Of a stretch of 64,000 bases of DNA, positions 52,291-61,197 are shown piece by piece. The notes under the pieces are model-generated. The model worked only from the letters and a program-made list of their open reading frames with translations, had not been told where the DNA came from and did not search any database. The stretch comes from an uncultured Salinisphaerales bacterium (GTDB lineage: Bacteria; Pseudomonadota; Gammaproteobacteria; Nevskiales; CAJXLF01), in assembly GCA_913055805.1 (NCBI GenBank), contig CAJXLF010000001.1, positions 272,761 to 336,760 of the forward strand, written 5' to 3'. The position numbers and the translations under genes are program-made. How positions within the stretch are numbered: the stretch's first letter is position 1; every line of letters starts with the position of its first letter.

Positions 52291-53436
52291 ATGAAAATAA
52301 TCAATAACTTGGTGGCATCGATTTTTCTTTGCCTGGTGCTCTTTAGCCCTTTTTCATTCGCAGAGGAAGTTGATTGCAATGCATCTGCAGCTGAAGTCGA
52401 CGATCAATATGGGATTAGGAAATACCTGAAAAAGTACCAGGAGTTCTGTTATTCGGAAGAGAAAAATAACAGGTTGATAAAGTACAAATTGCTTCCATAC
52501 GAAGGGCTGAATGAAGCATGGCTTATACATGCAAGATCGGCATGGCGTGATCTGGCCGGGCGATTTGCAGCGTTAGCGAATGATGCTCCGGCTGCTAGTG
52601 AATTAAGAACGCAACTTGGCTCATTAGCCAAGCGGGCAACTGCTACAGGTAACGAGCTTGCTCAGGCTCTTATCAGTGGCAGCGACCTACCAGACATCAG
52701 CCTTAACAGCGCCGGTGCCTGGAAAGCGAATCAGGATATCGCTTTGCGTGCTATCAGGGATTTTTCTTCCCTGAATTTTGGTGAGACCCTGAAAAATGCC
52801 TGCGAAACCGCTGTTAACTGCGACAAGGTGTTAGGACAAGGGAGGGTTTTAGTAGGCGAGTTGAGTATTGCTCAGTTCATAGTGGAGAAATTCAGCGGGG
52901 AGGCGATCAACAGTGTTTCCGAAAAGGTGGCCGCCAAAAATAGGTTATGGGATCAGTATCTGTACGATTCTAAGCCGATGTTGCCGTTTGATTTTTTTCT
53001 GACGGATTTGGCTAATCGAAAATTTCAGGAAAGCGATCAATATCCGGATGGTTTCAGGCCTCCACCCGACACGCAATGGTTTCTGATGCATCCAGCGGCG
53101 GCTCTGGAGTACGTTGGGGATGCACCAGAGGGAGAGCAGTTCAAGCCTGCTCTCTACGTCGAAGTTATTGGTGTAAATCGGTGGCGTGAAGAGGCGCGTT
53201 GGTTCGATTTACCGTTGTTGAAATATTTCTCGGGTGTTTCTTTGGTCGTGAGTTATGCGGATCGCGCTGGTGTGTCCGATATGGGGGTTGGCGGTCTGTT
53301 TGTATTCGGTAATGTCTATTCGCTGGGTGTGGTCAGTTACGATGGCGATGGGGGTGTGTTCCTTTCACTGGACTTGGCTAACCTCTGGCGGGAAAAATAC
53401 AAGCCCAGATACGAAAGCCTCAAAGAGAAGCTCTAG
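52291..53436 (+). CDS. Unknown secreted protein, third gene of an AT-rich module
   Basis: A 381-residue exported protein. A clear signal peptide covers about residues 1-25 (LVLFSPFSFAEE), and four Cys in the mature protein (VDCNAS, QEFCYSE, NACETAVNCDK) could form disulfides. The remainder is mixed helix and strand with no motif I know; the C-terminal part is Gly-rich and hydrophobic (GVGGLFVFGNVYSLGVV). Its codons are AT-rich (24 of 60 G+C at 52321). ATG at 52291 is chosen; GTG at 52282 is an alternative. The convergent SGNH gene ends two bases away. Confidence 0.68.
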   Translation: MKIINNLVASIFLCLVLFSPFSFAEEVDCNASAAEVDDQYGIRKYLKKYQEFCYSEEKNNRLIKYKLLPYEGLNEAWLIHARSAWRDLAGRFAALANDAPAASELRTQLGSLAKRATATGNELAQALISGSDLPDISLNSAGAWKANQDIALRAIRDFSSLNFGETLKNACETAVNCDKVLGQGRVLVGELSIAQFIVEKFSGEAINSVSEKVAAKNRLWDQYLYDSKPMLPFDFFLTDLANRKFQESDQYPDGFRPPPDTQWFLMHPAAALEYVGDAPEGEQFKPALYVEVIGVNRWREEARWFDLPLLKYFSGVSLVVSYADRAGVSDMGVGGLFVFGNVYSLGVVSYDGDGGVFLSLDLANLWREKYKPRYESLKEKL

Positions 53437-53438
53437 CT

Positions 53439-54191
53439 TTAAGCTTCAGGTCGAATTCCTTCAGCTAGCGTCTGAGCCCACAGTTCATAACCTTTGGACG
53501 AGGGGTGGAACCCGTCTACGCAGAAGTACCCGGCGCCCGGCAATGGCGTGAGTTTGATGTGTTCCAGGCTGCGCATTTCACTGGCCAGTTGATCAGCGGC
53601 AAGTTCGAGGGCGTCGGCGCGCAGGCCAAGGATACTGCGGGTGGGTTCGGGCAGGGCCGGGAAGTGGCGGAAGGGCGGGATGCCGCTGAAGATGATGCGT
53701 GGTTGGTGCAGCCGTGTTTCCAGGTATTCAACGATAGCTTTGAGCTCTTTCTGCCAACGGGTGGGTGAGGTCATGTTGACGGTGTCGTTGAAGCCGTGAA
53801 CCAGGACTACGATATCAGCCGAACCTCCCGGTACCCTCGGGCACAGCAGCTTCCGGGTCTGGGCAGCAGTGAAGCCATTCTGGCCGATGACCCGCCAGTG
53901 AACCGCGGCGCCTGTCTTTTGGCGCAGTGCACGGGCCAGATGTCCGGCCAGTGCCTGATCATTCGAGACCGCGCCCACGCCCGAAGCCGTGGATTCCCCG
54001 AGTAGCAGTAACCGTATGGCGGGCTTGTTGCCCTCAACGTGACCCGCAGTATCCGCAGCTTCGTCCAGTCTGAGCACGGACCTGCCCAGCCGCCAGGCCT
54101 GCCAAAGTACAAGAGGCAGGCACAGTGCTGTGAGCAGATTGGCTCTGGATACCAGCGAACGGATTTGTCGCTGACTTTCTGTCGTTGTCAC
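53439..54191 (-). CDS. SGNH/GDSL-family hydrolase
   Basis: A 250-residue SGNH hydrolase with an N-terminal membrane anchor (about 16-33). Block I is LLLGESTASG (Ser67), block II Gly in IGQNGFTAAQ, block III Asn in VLVHGFNDTVN, and block V DGFHPSS with the catalytic Asp and His. Such enzymes cut O-acyl or thioesters in the periplasm. The start is GTG, 7 bases after the barrel gene stop, so it is probably the last gene of the transporter operon, where an ester lipid would be a natural substrate. Confidence 0.87.
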   Translation of the reverse strand: MTTTESQRQIRSLVSRANLLTALCLPLVLWQAWRLGRSVLRLDEAADTAGHVEGNKPAIRLLLLGESTASGVGAVSNDQALAGHLARALRQKTGAAVHWRVIGQNGFTAAQTRKLLCPRVPGGSADIVVLVHGFNDTVNMTSPTRWQKELKAIVEYLETRLHQPRIIFSGIPPFRHFPALPEPTRSILGLRADALELAADQLASEMRSLEHIKLTPLPGAGYFCVDGFHPSSKGYELWAQTLAEGIRPEA

Positions 54192-54198
54192 GCAGAAC

Positions 54199-55641
54199 CT
54201 AGAAGTATCGTGTCAGCTCCATGCGAAGATGGCTGTCTTCGCTCACGCTGTACAACGGGTCAGTGACGGGAATATCACTGAAGGTCCGTAGTTCGACAGA
54301 CAACTTCCAGTTGCTTCCAAGACGCCGGCTGGCCTCGATGGTGCCCAGGATGGCGTCGGATTCAAGGTCAACAATCACCCCGGCCAGCATCTCGGTACTC
54401 TGTACGTCGTTGAAGGCCCAGCGTGTGCCAATAAAGGCATCGTCCTGGAAAGGTGAATAGGTGGTCGGTTCAAGCCCGGCCAGGGCTTCGGCCTCGGCCA
54501 CAGTAAACGATTCACCCGCAGCGAATTTGGTGATGGCCAGGCCCTGGGGTGAGTTCGGATCCAGCGAGCCACGGTCGTCGTAGAGATATTCTGCCACCAG
54601 GCTGAAGTCCAGGGCGGTATCGAAAATGGCGCCCCAGGTGTATTCAAAGCCGGCCGCCAGCGCCGTGTAACTCTGCGGCTCGCTGCTGACGTGTATGCCT
54701 TCCAGTTTCAGAAACCAGCCTTCGGCGAGGTACTGCAGTTCCAGACCTGTCTGCTCTATCTGGTCATAGGCAGGTACCAGATGCGGATTGACCGGGCGTA
54801 CCGTGACGAAGTCTTCACAGTTGGGGGCCAGGATCGGCACCAGGCCGTTCAGCAGCGGCCCCACCAGCGGTACGGTGGAAAGAATACAGTTGGGTGGCGG
54901 GTTGCCTTCGATGGCGATGTCGTCAAAGCCGAACAGCAGGCGGGGCTCGCGGCCGGTGCCGCGGAAATAGGACAGGCCAACGTCCCATGCGCCGAAGCTG
55001 TTGGCATAGCGTATGGCGCCATCGATGTGTTTCTCTTCGTCATCGTCTTCGTAAATCGGATGGTCGAAGTCAATCGGCAGAAAGGGGCGCATGCGTCCAT
55101 CGGGGCCGGCGAACGTGCGTTCGCGGAAATAGGGCAGCACGAAGAAATCAATGGTGCCGAAGTCTGTGATCCAGGCCAGGTTGACCATCGGCTGGCCAAG
55201 TTTGTCTTCGCCGTCCAGATTCTCGACAGCGTCGGTCTGGTTGATGATGTCGACCAGATGCACCGATTCGGTTTTGCCCCAGAAGACCTTGCGCACACCT
55301 ACGCGCCATTCGAAGTCGCGGCTGATGTAATGGTAGAAGAGTTCCCGTACGTCAGCATGGCTGCGTTCGTCATCCATTTCGTCGTAACGCAGGAAACCGG
55401 CAAAGGTAAAACTCTGATTGCGGTCTTCCGATTCCAGATAGTATTCGGGCTCGAATGAAACAGAGAGGGCCGTCTGATCCGGGTCCTGAGCAGTAGACAA
55501 AGGCTTGTCGAAAAAGTAGCGGCCTTCCAGAGTGGCCGACAAATCGAACTCACCTTCAGCGGCCTGGACGGTCTGCAGGCATCCAAGCAAAGTCGTACAC
55601 AGCAAGGCTGCTGTTGTGCCCCTCGTTTTCACACCCATCAT
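54199..55641 (-). CDS. Outer-membrane beta-barrel protein, DUF1302-like
   Basis: A 480-residue protein with a signal peptide (about residues 1-28, QTVQAAEG), many amphipathic strands with aromatic ends, and a C-terminal RMELTRYF whose final Phe is a Bam signal. SFTFAGFLRYDEMDDERSHA and WRVGVRKVFWGKTES resemble DUF1302 and alginate-export barrels. It probably forms the outer-membrane part of the MMPL and LolA-like system encoded just upstream. The distance from the LolA-like gene is 68 bases and includes a hairpin. Its final codons are seven bases ahead of the SGNH gene. Confidence 0.75.
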   Translation of the reverse strand: MMGVKTRGTTAALLCTTLLGCLQTVQAAEGEFDLSATLEGRYFFDKPLSTAQDPDQTALSVSFEPEYYLESEDRNQSFTFAGFLRYDEMDDERSHADVRELFYHYISRDFEWRVGVRKVFWGKTESVHLVDIINQTDAVENLDGEDKLGQPMVNLAWITDFGTIDFFVLPYFRERTFAGPDGRMRPFLPIDFDHPIYEDDDEEKHIDGAIRYANSFGAWDVGLSYFRGTGREPRLLFGFDDIAIEGNPPPNCILSTVPLVGPLLNGLVPILAPNCEDFVTVRPVNPHLVPAYDQIEQTGLELQYLAEGWFLKLEGIHVSSEPQSYTALAAGFEYTWGAIFDTALDFSLVAEYLYDDRGSLDPNSPQGLAITKFAAGESFTVAEAEALAGLEPTTYSPFQDDAFIGTRWAFNDVQSTEMLAGVIVDLESDAILGTIEASRRLGSNWKLSVELRTFSDIPVTDPLYSVSEDSHLRMELTRYF

Positions 55642-55674
55642 TCTGATGACTCTTTATTGTGACGTTAAGCGGTG

Positions 55675-55696
55675 ATCGGCCCCGTTCGGGGCCGAT
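55675..55696 (-). other. Intercistronic hairpin without a T tract
   Basis: ATCGGCCCC pairs with GGGGCCGAT across GTTC, in the gap between the LolA-like and barrel genes. No run of T follows on the coding strand, so it looks more like an mRNA processing or stability element than a terminator. Confidence 0.5.
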
Positions 55697-55709
55697 TCCA
55701 GGACAAGTA

Positions 55710-56522
55710 TTACCGGGCGGATTTCAGACTGTTCTGGTCGAAATCACGGTCGGTAAAGCCATTGTCGAATTTGTAGTTGCTGAAAATCAACGTGGTGCTC
55801 TTGCCGGTCTGGTGGTTCACCATATCCAGCTGGTCCGGGCGCCAGTGCTTGCCCTTGTATTGCTGGAAGCCGCTGGCCGTCAGGGTTTTCAGCAGCTCGC
55901 CCTTGCGGTCATAAAAGTCCACTTTCATGACGCGGTAGTGTTCCTTGTCGACCCAGGCGATCTGTTTGGTATATCCGGACTTCTCGTCTACTGGCACACG
56001 TTCGCCGACATTGCACTGGTAACCATCGCCGCAGGCTTCTTCACGCAGCCATTTGTAGTCCTTGTACTTCTCGATCTCCTGCGAGGACAGGTCCTCGTAG
56101 GCAAACTCCGAACCCATGAAGGGGCCGGATTTGTTATTCGAGGCAATGCGCTTCACGCGCTTCAAGGCAGGCAGATAAAGCCACTGGTCATCGGGTTCGA
56201 CTTTATGGCTATAGGTCAGTAGTGCGGTGCCTTCGACGTCCTTGGGTTCGTCGAAAATAATCATGCTCCAGTCACCATCTTCGGGTTTTTCGAGTGAGCG
56301 GCTGCGCAGCTCACGCGTACTTTCCTGGCCCTGTTTGTTACGCAGGATCATTTTCATGTCCACCCGGGAATCGCCCCAGCCGGCATCATAGGCATCTGCC
56401 TCGTTGGCCAGACGCAGGCCTTTTTCCTCGGGCGTCTCCGCAAAGGCGGAAACACTGACTGCACTCAGGCATAGCGCGAGTAGCGCCGTCGTTTTCAGGT
56501 TAAGCGGTTGCAACTTCCGCAT
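55710..56522 (-). CDS. Outer-membrane lipoprotein-sorting (LolA-like) protein
   Basis: A 270-residue periplasmic protein of the LolA-fold family with a signal peptide (about residues 1-28, VSAFAE). MKMILRNKQGQESTRELRSR, DDQWLYLPALKRVKRIA and GSEFAYEDLSSQEIEKY are its conserved blocks. These proteins carry lipid through the periplasm in MMPL-linked systems such as aryl polyene clusters. Its 5' end overlaps the MMPL gene by 23 bases, and GAGGACGACAATC precedes the ATG at 56522; the longer frame from 56651 lies inside the transporter. It is followed by a hairpin and the barrel gene. Confidence 0.88.
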   Translation of the reverse strand: MRKLQPLNLKTTALLALCLSAVSVSAFAETPEEKGLRLANEADAYDAGWGDSRVDMKMILRNKQGQESTRELRSRSLEKPEDGDWSMIIFDEPKDVEGTALLTYSHKVEPDDQWLYLPALKRVKRIASNNKSGPFMGSEFAYEDLSSQEIEKYKDYKWLREEACGDGYQCNVGERVPVDEKSGYTKQIAWVDKEHYRVMKVDFYDRKGELLKTLTASGFQQYKGKHWRPDQLDMVNHQTGKSTTLIFSNYKFDNGFTDRDFDQNSLKSAR

Positions 56523-58863
56523 GATTGTCGTCCTCTTCAGTTTGCATGTTGGCAGCGTATTGCCTGCGATCCAGGCGCAGCAATAACGCAGGAAGTAAAA
56601 GGAAGTCTGCCACCAGCGCGGCAGCGATCGCCAGTGCCGTGAGCTGGGCATTGCCGCTGTTAGGCAGGAAAGAAGATGTGCTGAGCAGCAGGAAGCCGGC
56701 CACGAGCACCAGGGTGGTCACGGTGATGGCCGAACCCACCGTGCGCAGGGAATAGCGTACGGCCTCTTCCACGGTATGACCCTGTTCACGGCGCCCGCGC
56801 AGGTATTTGCTCAGGAAGTGAATAGTGTCGTCCACCACGATGCCGAGCGTCATGCCCATGACCATGGCCATGGTGAAATTGATTTCGCCGTCGATCATGC
56901 CCCAGATGCCGAATGCAATACCGATCGGCAGCAGGTTGGGGACCAGGCTGAGCATGCCGATCTTGAAGCTTCGCAGCGTGATAATCAGGATCAGGGAAAT
57001 GCCGATAATGGCAATGGGCATGCCGATGAACATGGACTTGATGTTGCGTTCGGAGATATAGGAGAACATCACCGGCACACCTACGGCATAGGTATCCAGT
57101 TCCGGCGCATTCTCCCGCAGCCAGAGTTCACCCAGTTCGGCGAAACGGCGGGTTTCCTTCGAACTGATGTTCTCGAAAGTGATCTGGAAACGGGTGCCGG
57201 ATTTGTCGATGTTGACCTGGTTGGTCAGGTCCAGCCCATAAGGCAGTGAGAGCTCATATAACAGCAGATACTGTGCTGCCAGATCACGGTCTTCGGGAAT
57301 CCGGTACCACTCTGGATCATCTCCGTGCATGTTTTTGTTGAGGCGTTTCATGATGGTGGTGAAGTTGTTCACATGCACCACTTCCGGGAAGCTCCGCCAC
57401 CAGGCTTCGAATTCTTCCAGGGTTTGCAGGTACTCGGGGTCGGCAACCTTGCCGCTCTCGCCCGTGTCCAGGTTGAAGCTGAAGCTATACAGGCCGGTCA
57501 TGTTCTTGACCACGTAATCATTGTCGGTTCGGAAGCGGATGTCCTCTGCAAAGAACTCCGTGAATCGGTCGTTGGCCTCGTTGAGCGGGATCGCGGCGAG
57601 GAAAACAGCTGATATCGCCAGCGAACTCCACAGCACCGCGCCCTTGCGGCGAATAACGAAGTCGGCGATTTTTACCATGCTGCCGGCCAGGCGGCTTTTG
57701 GCTACCGGCGCATGGACCGGAATGATGGCAACCAGAGCGGGCAGCAGAGTGACGGAATAAACGAATGCCGCCGCGATACCGATGGCAGTGATATTGCCCA
57801 GGTCCTGCAGCGGCGGGGCGTCGGAGAAGTTCAGGGTCAGGAAGCCGATCACCGTGGTGACGCTGGTCAGGAATACCGGCACGAAATTCAGGCGCATGGA
57901 TTCCACCAGCGCCTGGTGCCGCGACATACCCTCGCGCATCAGGAAGAACATACTCACCAGAATGTGAATACTGTCAGCGATCGCCAGGGTCATGATGATG
58001 GTGGGCGCAGTGGCGGCCGGCGGTGACATGCCGATGCCGATAAAGCCGGTCAGACCCAGGGCGGTTGCGGCGGAGGCGCCGATAATCACCAGGGTTGCGA
58101 ATGTGGCTCCGATAGAACGCAACAGCAGCCACATGGTGATGGTCATCAACAGGTAGACCAGCGGGATGAGTGCGGCAATGTCATCCTTGGAAGCCTCGGA
58201 GAAGGCGTTGTTGAGCATCACCGAACCGGTGAGATAGATGTTCACCTCGGGATATTCCGCCAGCACTTCGTCGCGCAGGGCGCGTGCGGCTTCCACGACT
58301 TCCGGAGTTTCGTTGATGCTGGTGCCGGGCAGGTTGAAGGTGACCGACACGCCCACCATGCGCGCGTCGTCGGATACCAGGCGCTTGGCGATCAGCGGCT
58401 CATTGAGCGCAATACGCTTCGCCTTGTCGAAGTCTGCCGGCGGCAGTTCCATGGCGTTTTCGACCAGTGGTGCCACCACAAGATCGTCGCCGCTGGCTTC
58501 GGTGTGCTGGTAATTGGTGACCGAATCCACGCGCGTGGCGTAAGGCATTTTCCAGCCCGCCTCAGTCAGTTTTTCAATGGCTGCCAGAACGCGCGGGTTG
58601 AAGGCATCGCCGTCTTTTGCCTCCACCGCGAAGAAGGCATTGTCGATCTTGGTGTAGATTTTCTCGATGGCATCAAAGGCCTGCAGCTGCGGATTTTCCG
58701 GTCCGAAGAAAATGCGATAGCTGGTGGAGAAAGTGATCAGCCGCGCGCCGCTTGCCAGGGCTACGGTGGCCAGCAGAGTGCCGAACAGCACCAGCCAGCG
58801 CCAGCGAACCAGCCATTGGGCGTAACTGACGATCAAACGTTCAAAGCGTGATTGGCCGGGCAT
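56500..58863 (-). CDS. RND/MMPL family transporter
   Basis: A 787-residue inner-membrane exporter with the MMPL plan: helix 1 (about 22-42), a large periplasmic loop, six helices with the sterol-sensing-like region (YLLMTITMWLLLRSIGATFA), a second loop and six more helices, with GMTLGIVVDDTIHFLSKYLR near the end carrying the proton-relay Asp pair. Relatives such as HpnN move hopanoids or other lipids. It is the first structural gene of the TetR-MMPL-LolA-barrel-SGNH cluster, 71 bases from the regulator. Confidence 0.93.
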   Translation of the reverse strand: MPGQSRFERLIVSYAQWLVRWRWLVLFGTLLATVALASGARLITFSTSYRIFFGPENPQLQAFDAIEKIYTKIDNAFFAVEAKDGDAFNPRVLAAIEKLTEAGWKMPYATRVDSVTNYQHTEASGDDLVVAPLVENAMELPPADFDKAKRIALNEPLIAKRLVSDDARMVGVSVTFNLPGTSINETPEVVEAARALRDEVLAEYPEVNIYLTGSVMLNNAFSEASKDDIAALIPLVYLLMTITMWLLLRSIGATFATLVIIGASAATALGLTGFIGIGMSPPAATAPTIIMTLAIADSIHILVSMFFLMREGMSRHQALVESMRLNFVPVFLTSVTTVIGFLTLNFSDAPPLQDLGNITAIGIAAAFVYSVTLLPALVAIIPVHAPVAKSRLAGSMVKIADFVIRRKGAVLWSSLAISAVFLAAIPLNEANDRFTEFFAEDIRFRTDNDYVVKNMTGLYSFSFNLDTGESGKVADPEYLQTLEEFEAWWRSFPEVVHVNNFTTIMKRLNKNMHGDDPEWYRIPEDRDLAAQYLLLYELSLPYGLDLTNQVNIDKSGTRFQITFENISSKETRRFAELGELWLRENAPELDTYAVGVPVMFSYISERNIKSMFIGMPIAIIGISLILIITLRSFKIGMLSLVPNLLPIGIAFGIWGMIDGEINFTMAMVMGMTLGIVVDDTIHFLSKYLRGRREQGHTVEEAVRYSLRTVGSAITVTTLVLVAGFLLLSTSSFLPNSGNAQLTALAIAAALVADFLLLPALLLRLDRRQYAANMQTEEDDNHAEVATA

Positions 58864-58934
58864 GAAAGTCTCCTGAGTTATTCTGGCTGATCGAATCTGG
58901 GGCTGGAGTTGACTACAGGGTCAAGCAAGCAGGA

Positions 58935-59549
58935 TTAGTGGGTTCGTTTCGCGGGTCGCAGGCTTTCGAGAAACTGCGCCAGGCCGGTCATGCCCTTGTA
59001 GAGGATGGCATGGTCTTGCGAGGCCTTGGCCATGCCCATGCAGCCTTCGATGCTGCCCACTATAAAGGCAGCGCAGCCTTCGGGATCGGCATCCGCGCGC
59101 ACCGAGCCGTTCTCCTGTCCGCGACGCATGGCCATGGCGATGCCGTCGCGCCAGGAGCAGACGATACTGTTCAGACGCTCCTGGAATCCGGCATCAATAC
59201 CGGACATTTCCTGACAGAGGTTATTAAGCGGGCAACCCAGGCTGATCATTTCGTCGGTCGTTTCTTCCAGCCGGTTCTTCAGTACGTTCAGTGCCGCGTC
59301 AATCGGATTTTCCGCTTCGATGATGGGTTTCCAGCGCTGTTCTACCCAGGGTTTGAGGACTTCGTCGACCACCGCATAGCCCAGTTCGGTCTTGTTCCGG
59401 AAATGGTGGTACAGCGCGCCCTTGGTGACGTTGGTGTCCTTGAGAATGGACTCCAGGCTGGCGGAGCGGAAACCGAAACGGTGCATTTCCTCGAAAGCAG
59501 CTTCAATCAGTCGCTGACGGGTCAGGTCCGGTTGGCGTTTTACTGGCAT
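58935..59549 (-). CDS. TetR-family transcriptional regulator
   Basis: A 204-residue repressor. The helix-turn-helix at about 27-50 contains SLESILKDTNVTKGALYHHF. The ligand domain has several Cys (LGCPLNNLCQEM, SIVCSW) typical of the NemR and YcdC group, some of which sense reactive compounds. It is upstream of and in line with the MMPL gene. A palindrome lies just ahead of its start, suggesting autorepression and control of the export operon, and perhaps of the divergent TauE gene. Confidence 0.9.
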   Translation of the reverse strand: MPVKRQPDLTRQRLIEAAFEEMHRFGFRSASLESILKDTNVTKGALYHHFRNKTELGYAVVDEVLKPWVEQRWKPIIEAENPIDAALNVLKNRLEETTDEMISLGCPLNNLCQEMSGIDAGFQERLNSIVCSWRDGIAMAMRRGQENGSVRADADPEGCAAFIVGSIEGCMGMAKASQDHAILYKGMTGLAQFLESLRPAKRTH

Positions 59550-59569
59550 AGCGGTGTTTTCCGGGGACT

Positions 59570-59587
59570 ACATACCAATTAGTATGT
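59570..59587. promoter_or_regulatory. Palindromic operator for the adjacent TetR regulator
   Basis: ACATAC and GTATGT are perfect inverted arms around CAATTA, in the gap between the TetR gene and the divergent TauE gene. The arms and spacing are usual for TetR-family sites of this group. Confidence 0.7.
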
Positions 59588-59645
59588 ATCGTCTCCGGGT
59601 ATTGTCAAGGCAAGACTTTTTTGCGGTCGCCGGTACAATTCGCTG

Positions 59646-60383
59646 ATGCTCGTTATCGCCCTTACGATTGCCGCTTTTCTGGCGGCCACATTGTCCGGTA
59701 TCACCGGCCTCGGTGGCGGCACGATTCTGATTGCGGTGCTCTATGCGATCGGCCTGGTGCCGGCCGTCGCCGTGCCGTTGCACGCGGGGGTGCAACTGGT
59801 TTCCAATGCTTCACGAACCCTGGCTTTTCTCAAGCATGTGGACTGGGATTCGCTGCGCTGGTTCCTGGTCGGTGCGGTGCCTGCGCCGTTCGTGGTGGCG
59901 CCGTTGGTGGTTCAGGCCAATCCGGACTGGATACGTCTTGGCATGGCTGCTTTTATTCTGCTGGCGCTATGGCCCGGGGCATTTTCCTTTATCCATATTC
60001 ACGGCCGTGCCGGCATGGTGATGGCCGGTGTGCTGGCCGGCGGTGTGGGCATGATCGTGGGCGCCACGGGCATGCTGATTGCGCCGTTTTTCCTGCAGCC
60101 GACCTGGGCCAAGCAGCGCGTGATCGCCAGCCTGGCGGTATGCCAGACCTGCGCGCATCTTCTGAAGATGGTGGCCTTTGCCAGCTACGGTTTCAACGTA
60201 TTCGAGCATTGGGAGTGGTTACTGCCGATGTGTGTGGCAGTGATTGTTGGTACCTGGTTGGGCAAGCATCTGCACGGGCACCTGGAGGAGCATCACTTCC
60301 GTCTGGCATTCAGGGCAATTCTGGCTCTGCTGGCGCTCAAACTGGCCTGGGACGGATCTGTGGGGTTGGCCTGGACAGGTTAA
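59646..60383 (+). CDS. TauE/SafE family permease
   Basis: A 245-residue membrane protein with seven or eight helices. SGITGLGGGTILIAVL is the first family repeat, and GVGMIVGATGMLIAPFFLQ the second. It exports sulfite or an organic anion; the substrate is unknown here, since no sulfur genes adjoin it. There is no clear ribosome site before the ATG. A competing 282-residue frame in the same region has no family signature. It is divergent from the TetR gene and converges with the DUF2279 gene. Confidence 0.88.
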   Translation: MLVIALTIAAFLAATLSGITGLGGGTILIAVLYAIGLVPAVAVPLHAGVQLVSNASRTLAFLKHVDWDSLRWFLVGAVPAPFVVAPLVVQANPDWIRLGMAAFILLALWPGAFSFIHIHGRAGMVMAGVLAGGVGMIVGATGMLIAPFFLQPTWAKQRVIASLAVCQTCAHLLKMVAFASYGFNVFEHWEWLLPMCVAVIVGTWLGKHLHGHLEEHHFRLAFRAILALLALKLAWDGSVGLAWTG

Positions 60384-60389
60384 TTGCCG

Positions 60390-61196
60390 CTAGTCGTCAA
60401 AGCCGTGGTCGTAGCGCAGGGTGGTGTGTGGCGGGTGCACAAAGGACAGGCCGCGCGCCAGATTTCTGAAGCCCAGCTGGTCGGCAATATAGGAAAAGTT
60501 GAAGCTTATGCCGGTATACAGGTAGCGCTGACGATTACTGCGGTCGCCGTCGAAGCCGCGGGTGTAATAACCGATGTGGAACTCCAGTGGCTTGAGCCAC
60601 GGGCTGCGTACGCCATCAAAACCACTCAGTTTGATGGCCGTGAAAAAGCGCAGATTTTCAAAGTCGGTGAATATGTCACCGTCAACGTTTTTGAGGCTGT
60701 GTTCGGCCCGGAAATCCAGTTTCCGGTTAATGTCGGGATTCAGGTACAGCCAGTAGCCCGCCAGACTGCCCAGCGTGTTGACTGCGAAGTCCTCGGGTGA
60801 GAAGCCCTTGTCGGTGAAGGCGTCGCCTACTTCCAGCAGGGTCAGGGCAGCAAAGCTGCCCCAGGCGCCGCGCCGCGCAGCTTCGTATTGTCCATAGCCC
60901 CAGCTGCGATGCATTTCGGCAATCGCCTGGCTGATGGTGAGCGCACTCCAGATATGCCCCAGTTTGTCGGCGCCGCCGTTTTCGGTGCGTAGTTCAAACC
61001 AGTCCTCGCTCTGGGAATGCGCGTCATGCTCTCCGGCATCGCGTTCCACAATGCTGTAAGTGGCGATGCCGGCCAGCAGGGCAGCGCCGGAGTACATGGA
61101 TTTCTCGTTGCGGTCGAGATCCTCCCACCATTGCGGCGCCGCATGCGCGGAGAAGCTCCACAGCAGGATGGCTGTGGCTATAAGCAGTAAACGCAT
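60390..61196 (-). CDS. DUF2279 family envelope protein
   Basis: A 268-residue protein with a signal peptide (about residues 1-19, SFSAHA) and the DUF2279 core: DKLGHIWSALTISQAIAEMH, then EVGDAFTDKGFSPEDFAVN and LGSLAGYWLYLNPD. YfiM of E. coli belongs to this group; function is unknown. The long frame to 61304 runs into the carbonic anhydrase, and the ATG at 61196 is one base past that gene's stop, so the pair is translated together. Confidence 0.85.
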   Translation of the reverse strand: MRLLLIATAILLWSFSAHAAPQWWEDLDRNEKSMYSGAALLAGIATYSIVERDAGEHDAHSQSEDWFELRTENGGADKLGHIWSALTISQAIAEMHRSWGYGQYEAARRGAWGSFAALTLLEVGDAFTDKGFSPEDFAVNTLGSLAGYWLYLNPDINRKLDFRAEHSLKNVDGDIFTDFENLRFFTAIKLSGFDGVRSPWLKPLEFHIGYYTRGFDGDRSNRQRYLYTGISFNFSYIADQLGFRNLARGLSFVHPPHTTLRYDHGFDD

Positions 61197-61197
61197 T

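Noticed and set aside
53427-53447. Possible hairpin GAAGCT...AGCTTC at convergent stops
   Set aside because: Six-base arms within coding sequence and no T run.
59621-60469. 282-residue plus-strand open frame
   Set aside because: Same strand but a different frame from the TauE permease, which has both family repeats; this one is Arg-, Cys- and Gly-rich without membrane pattern.
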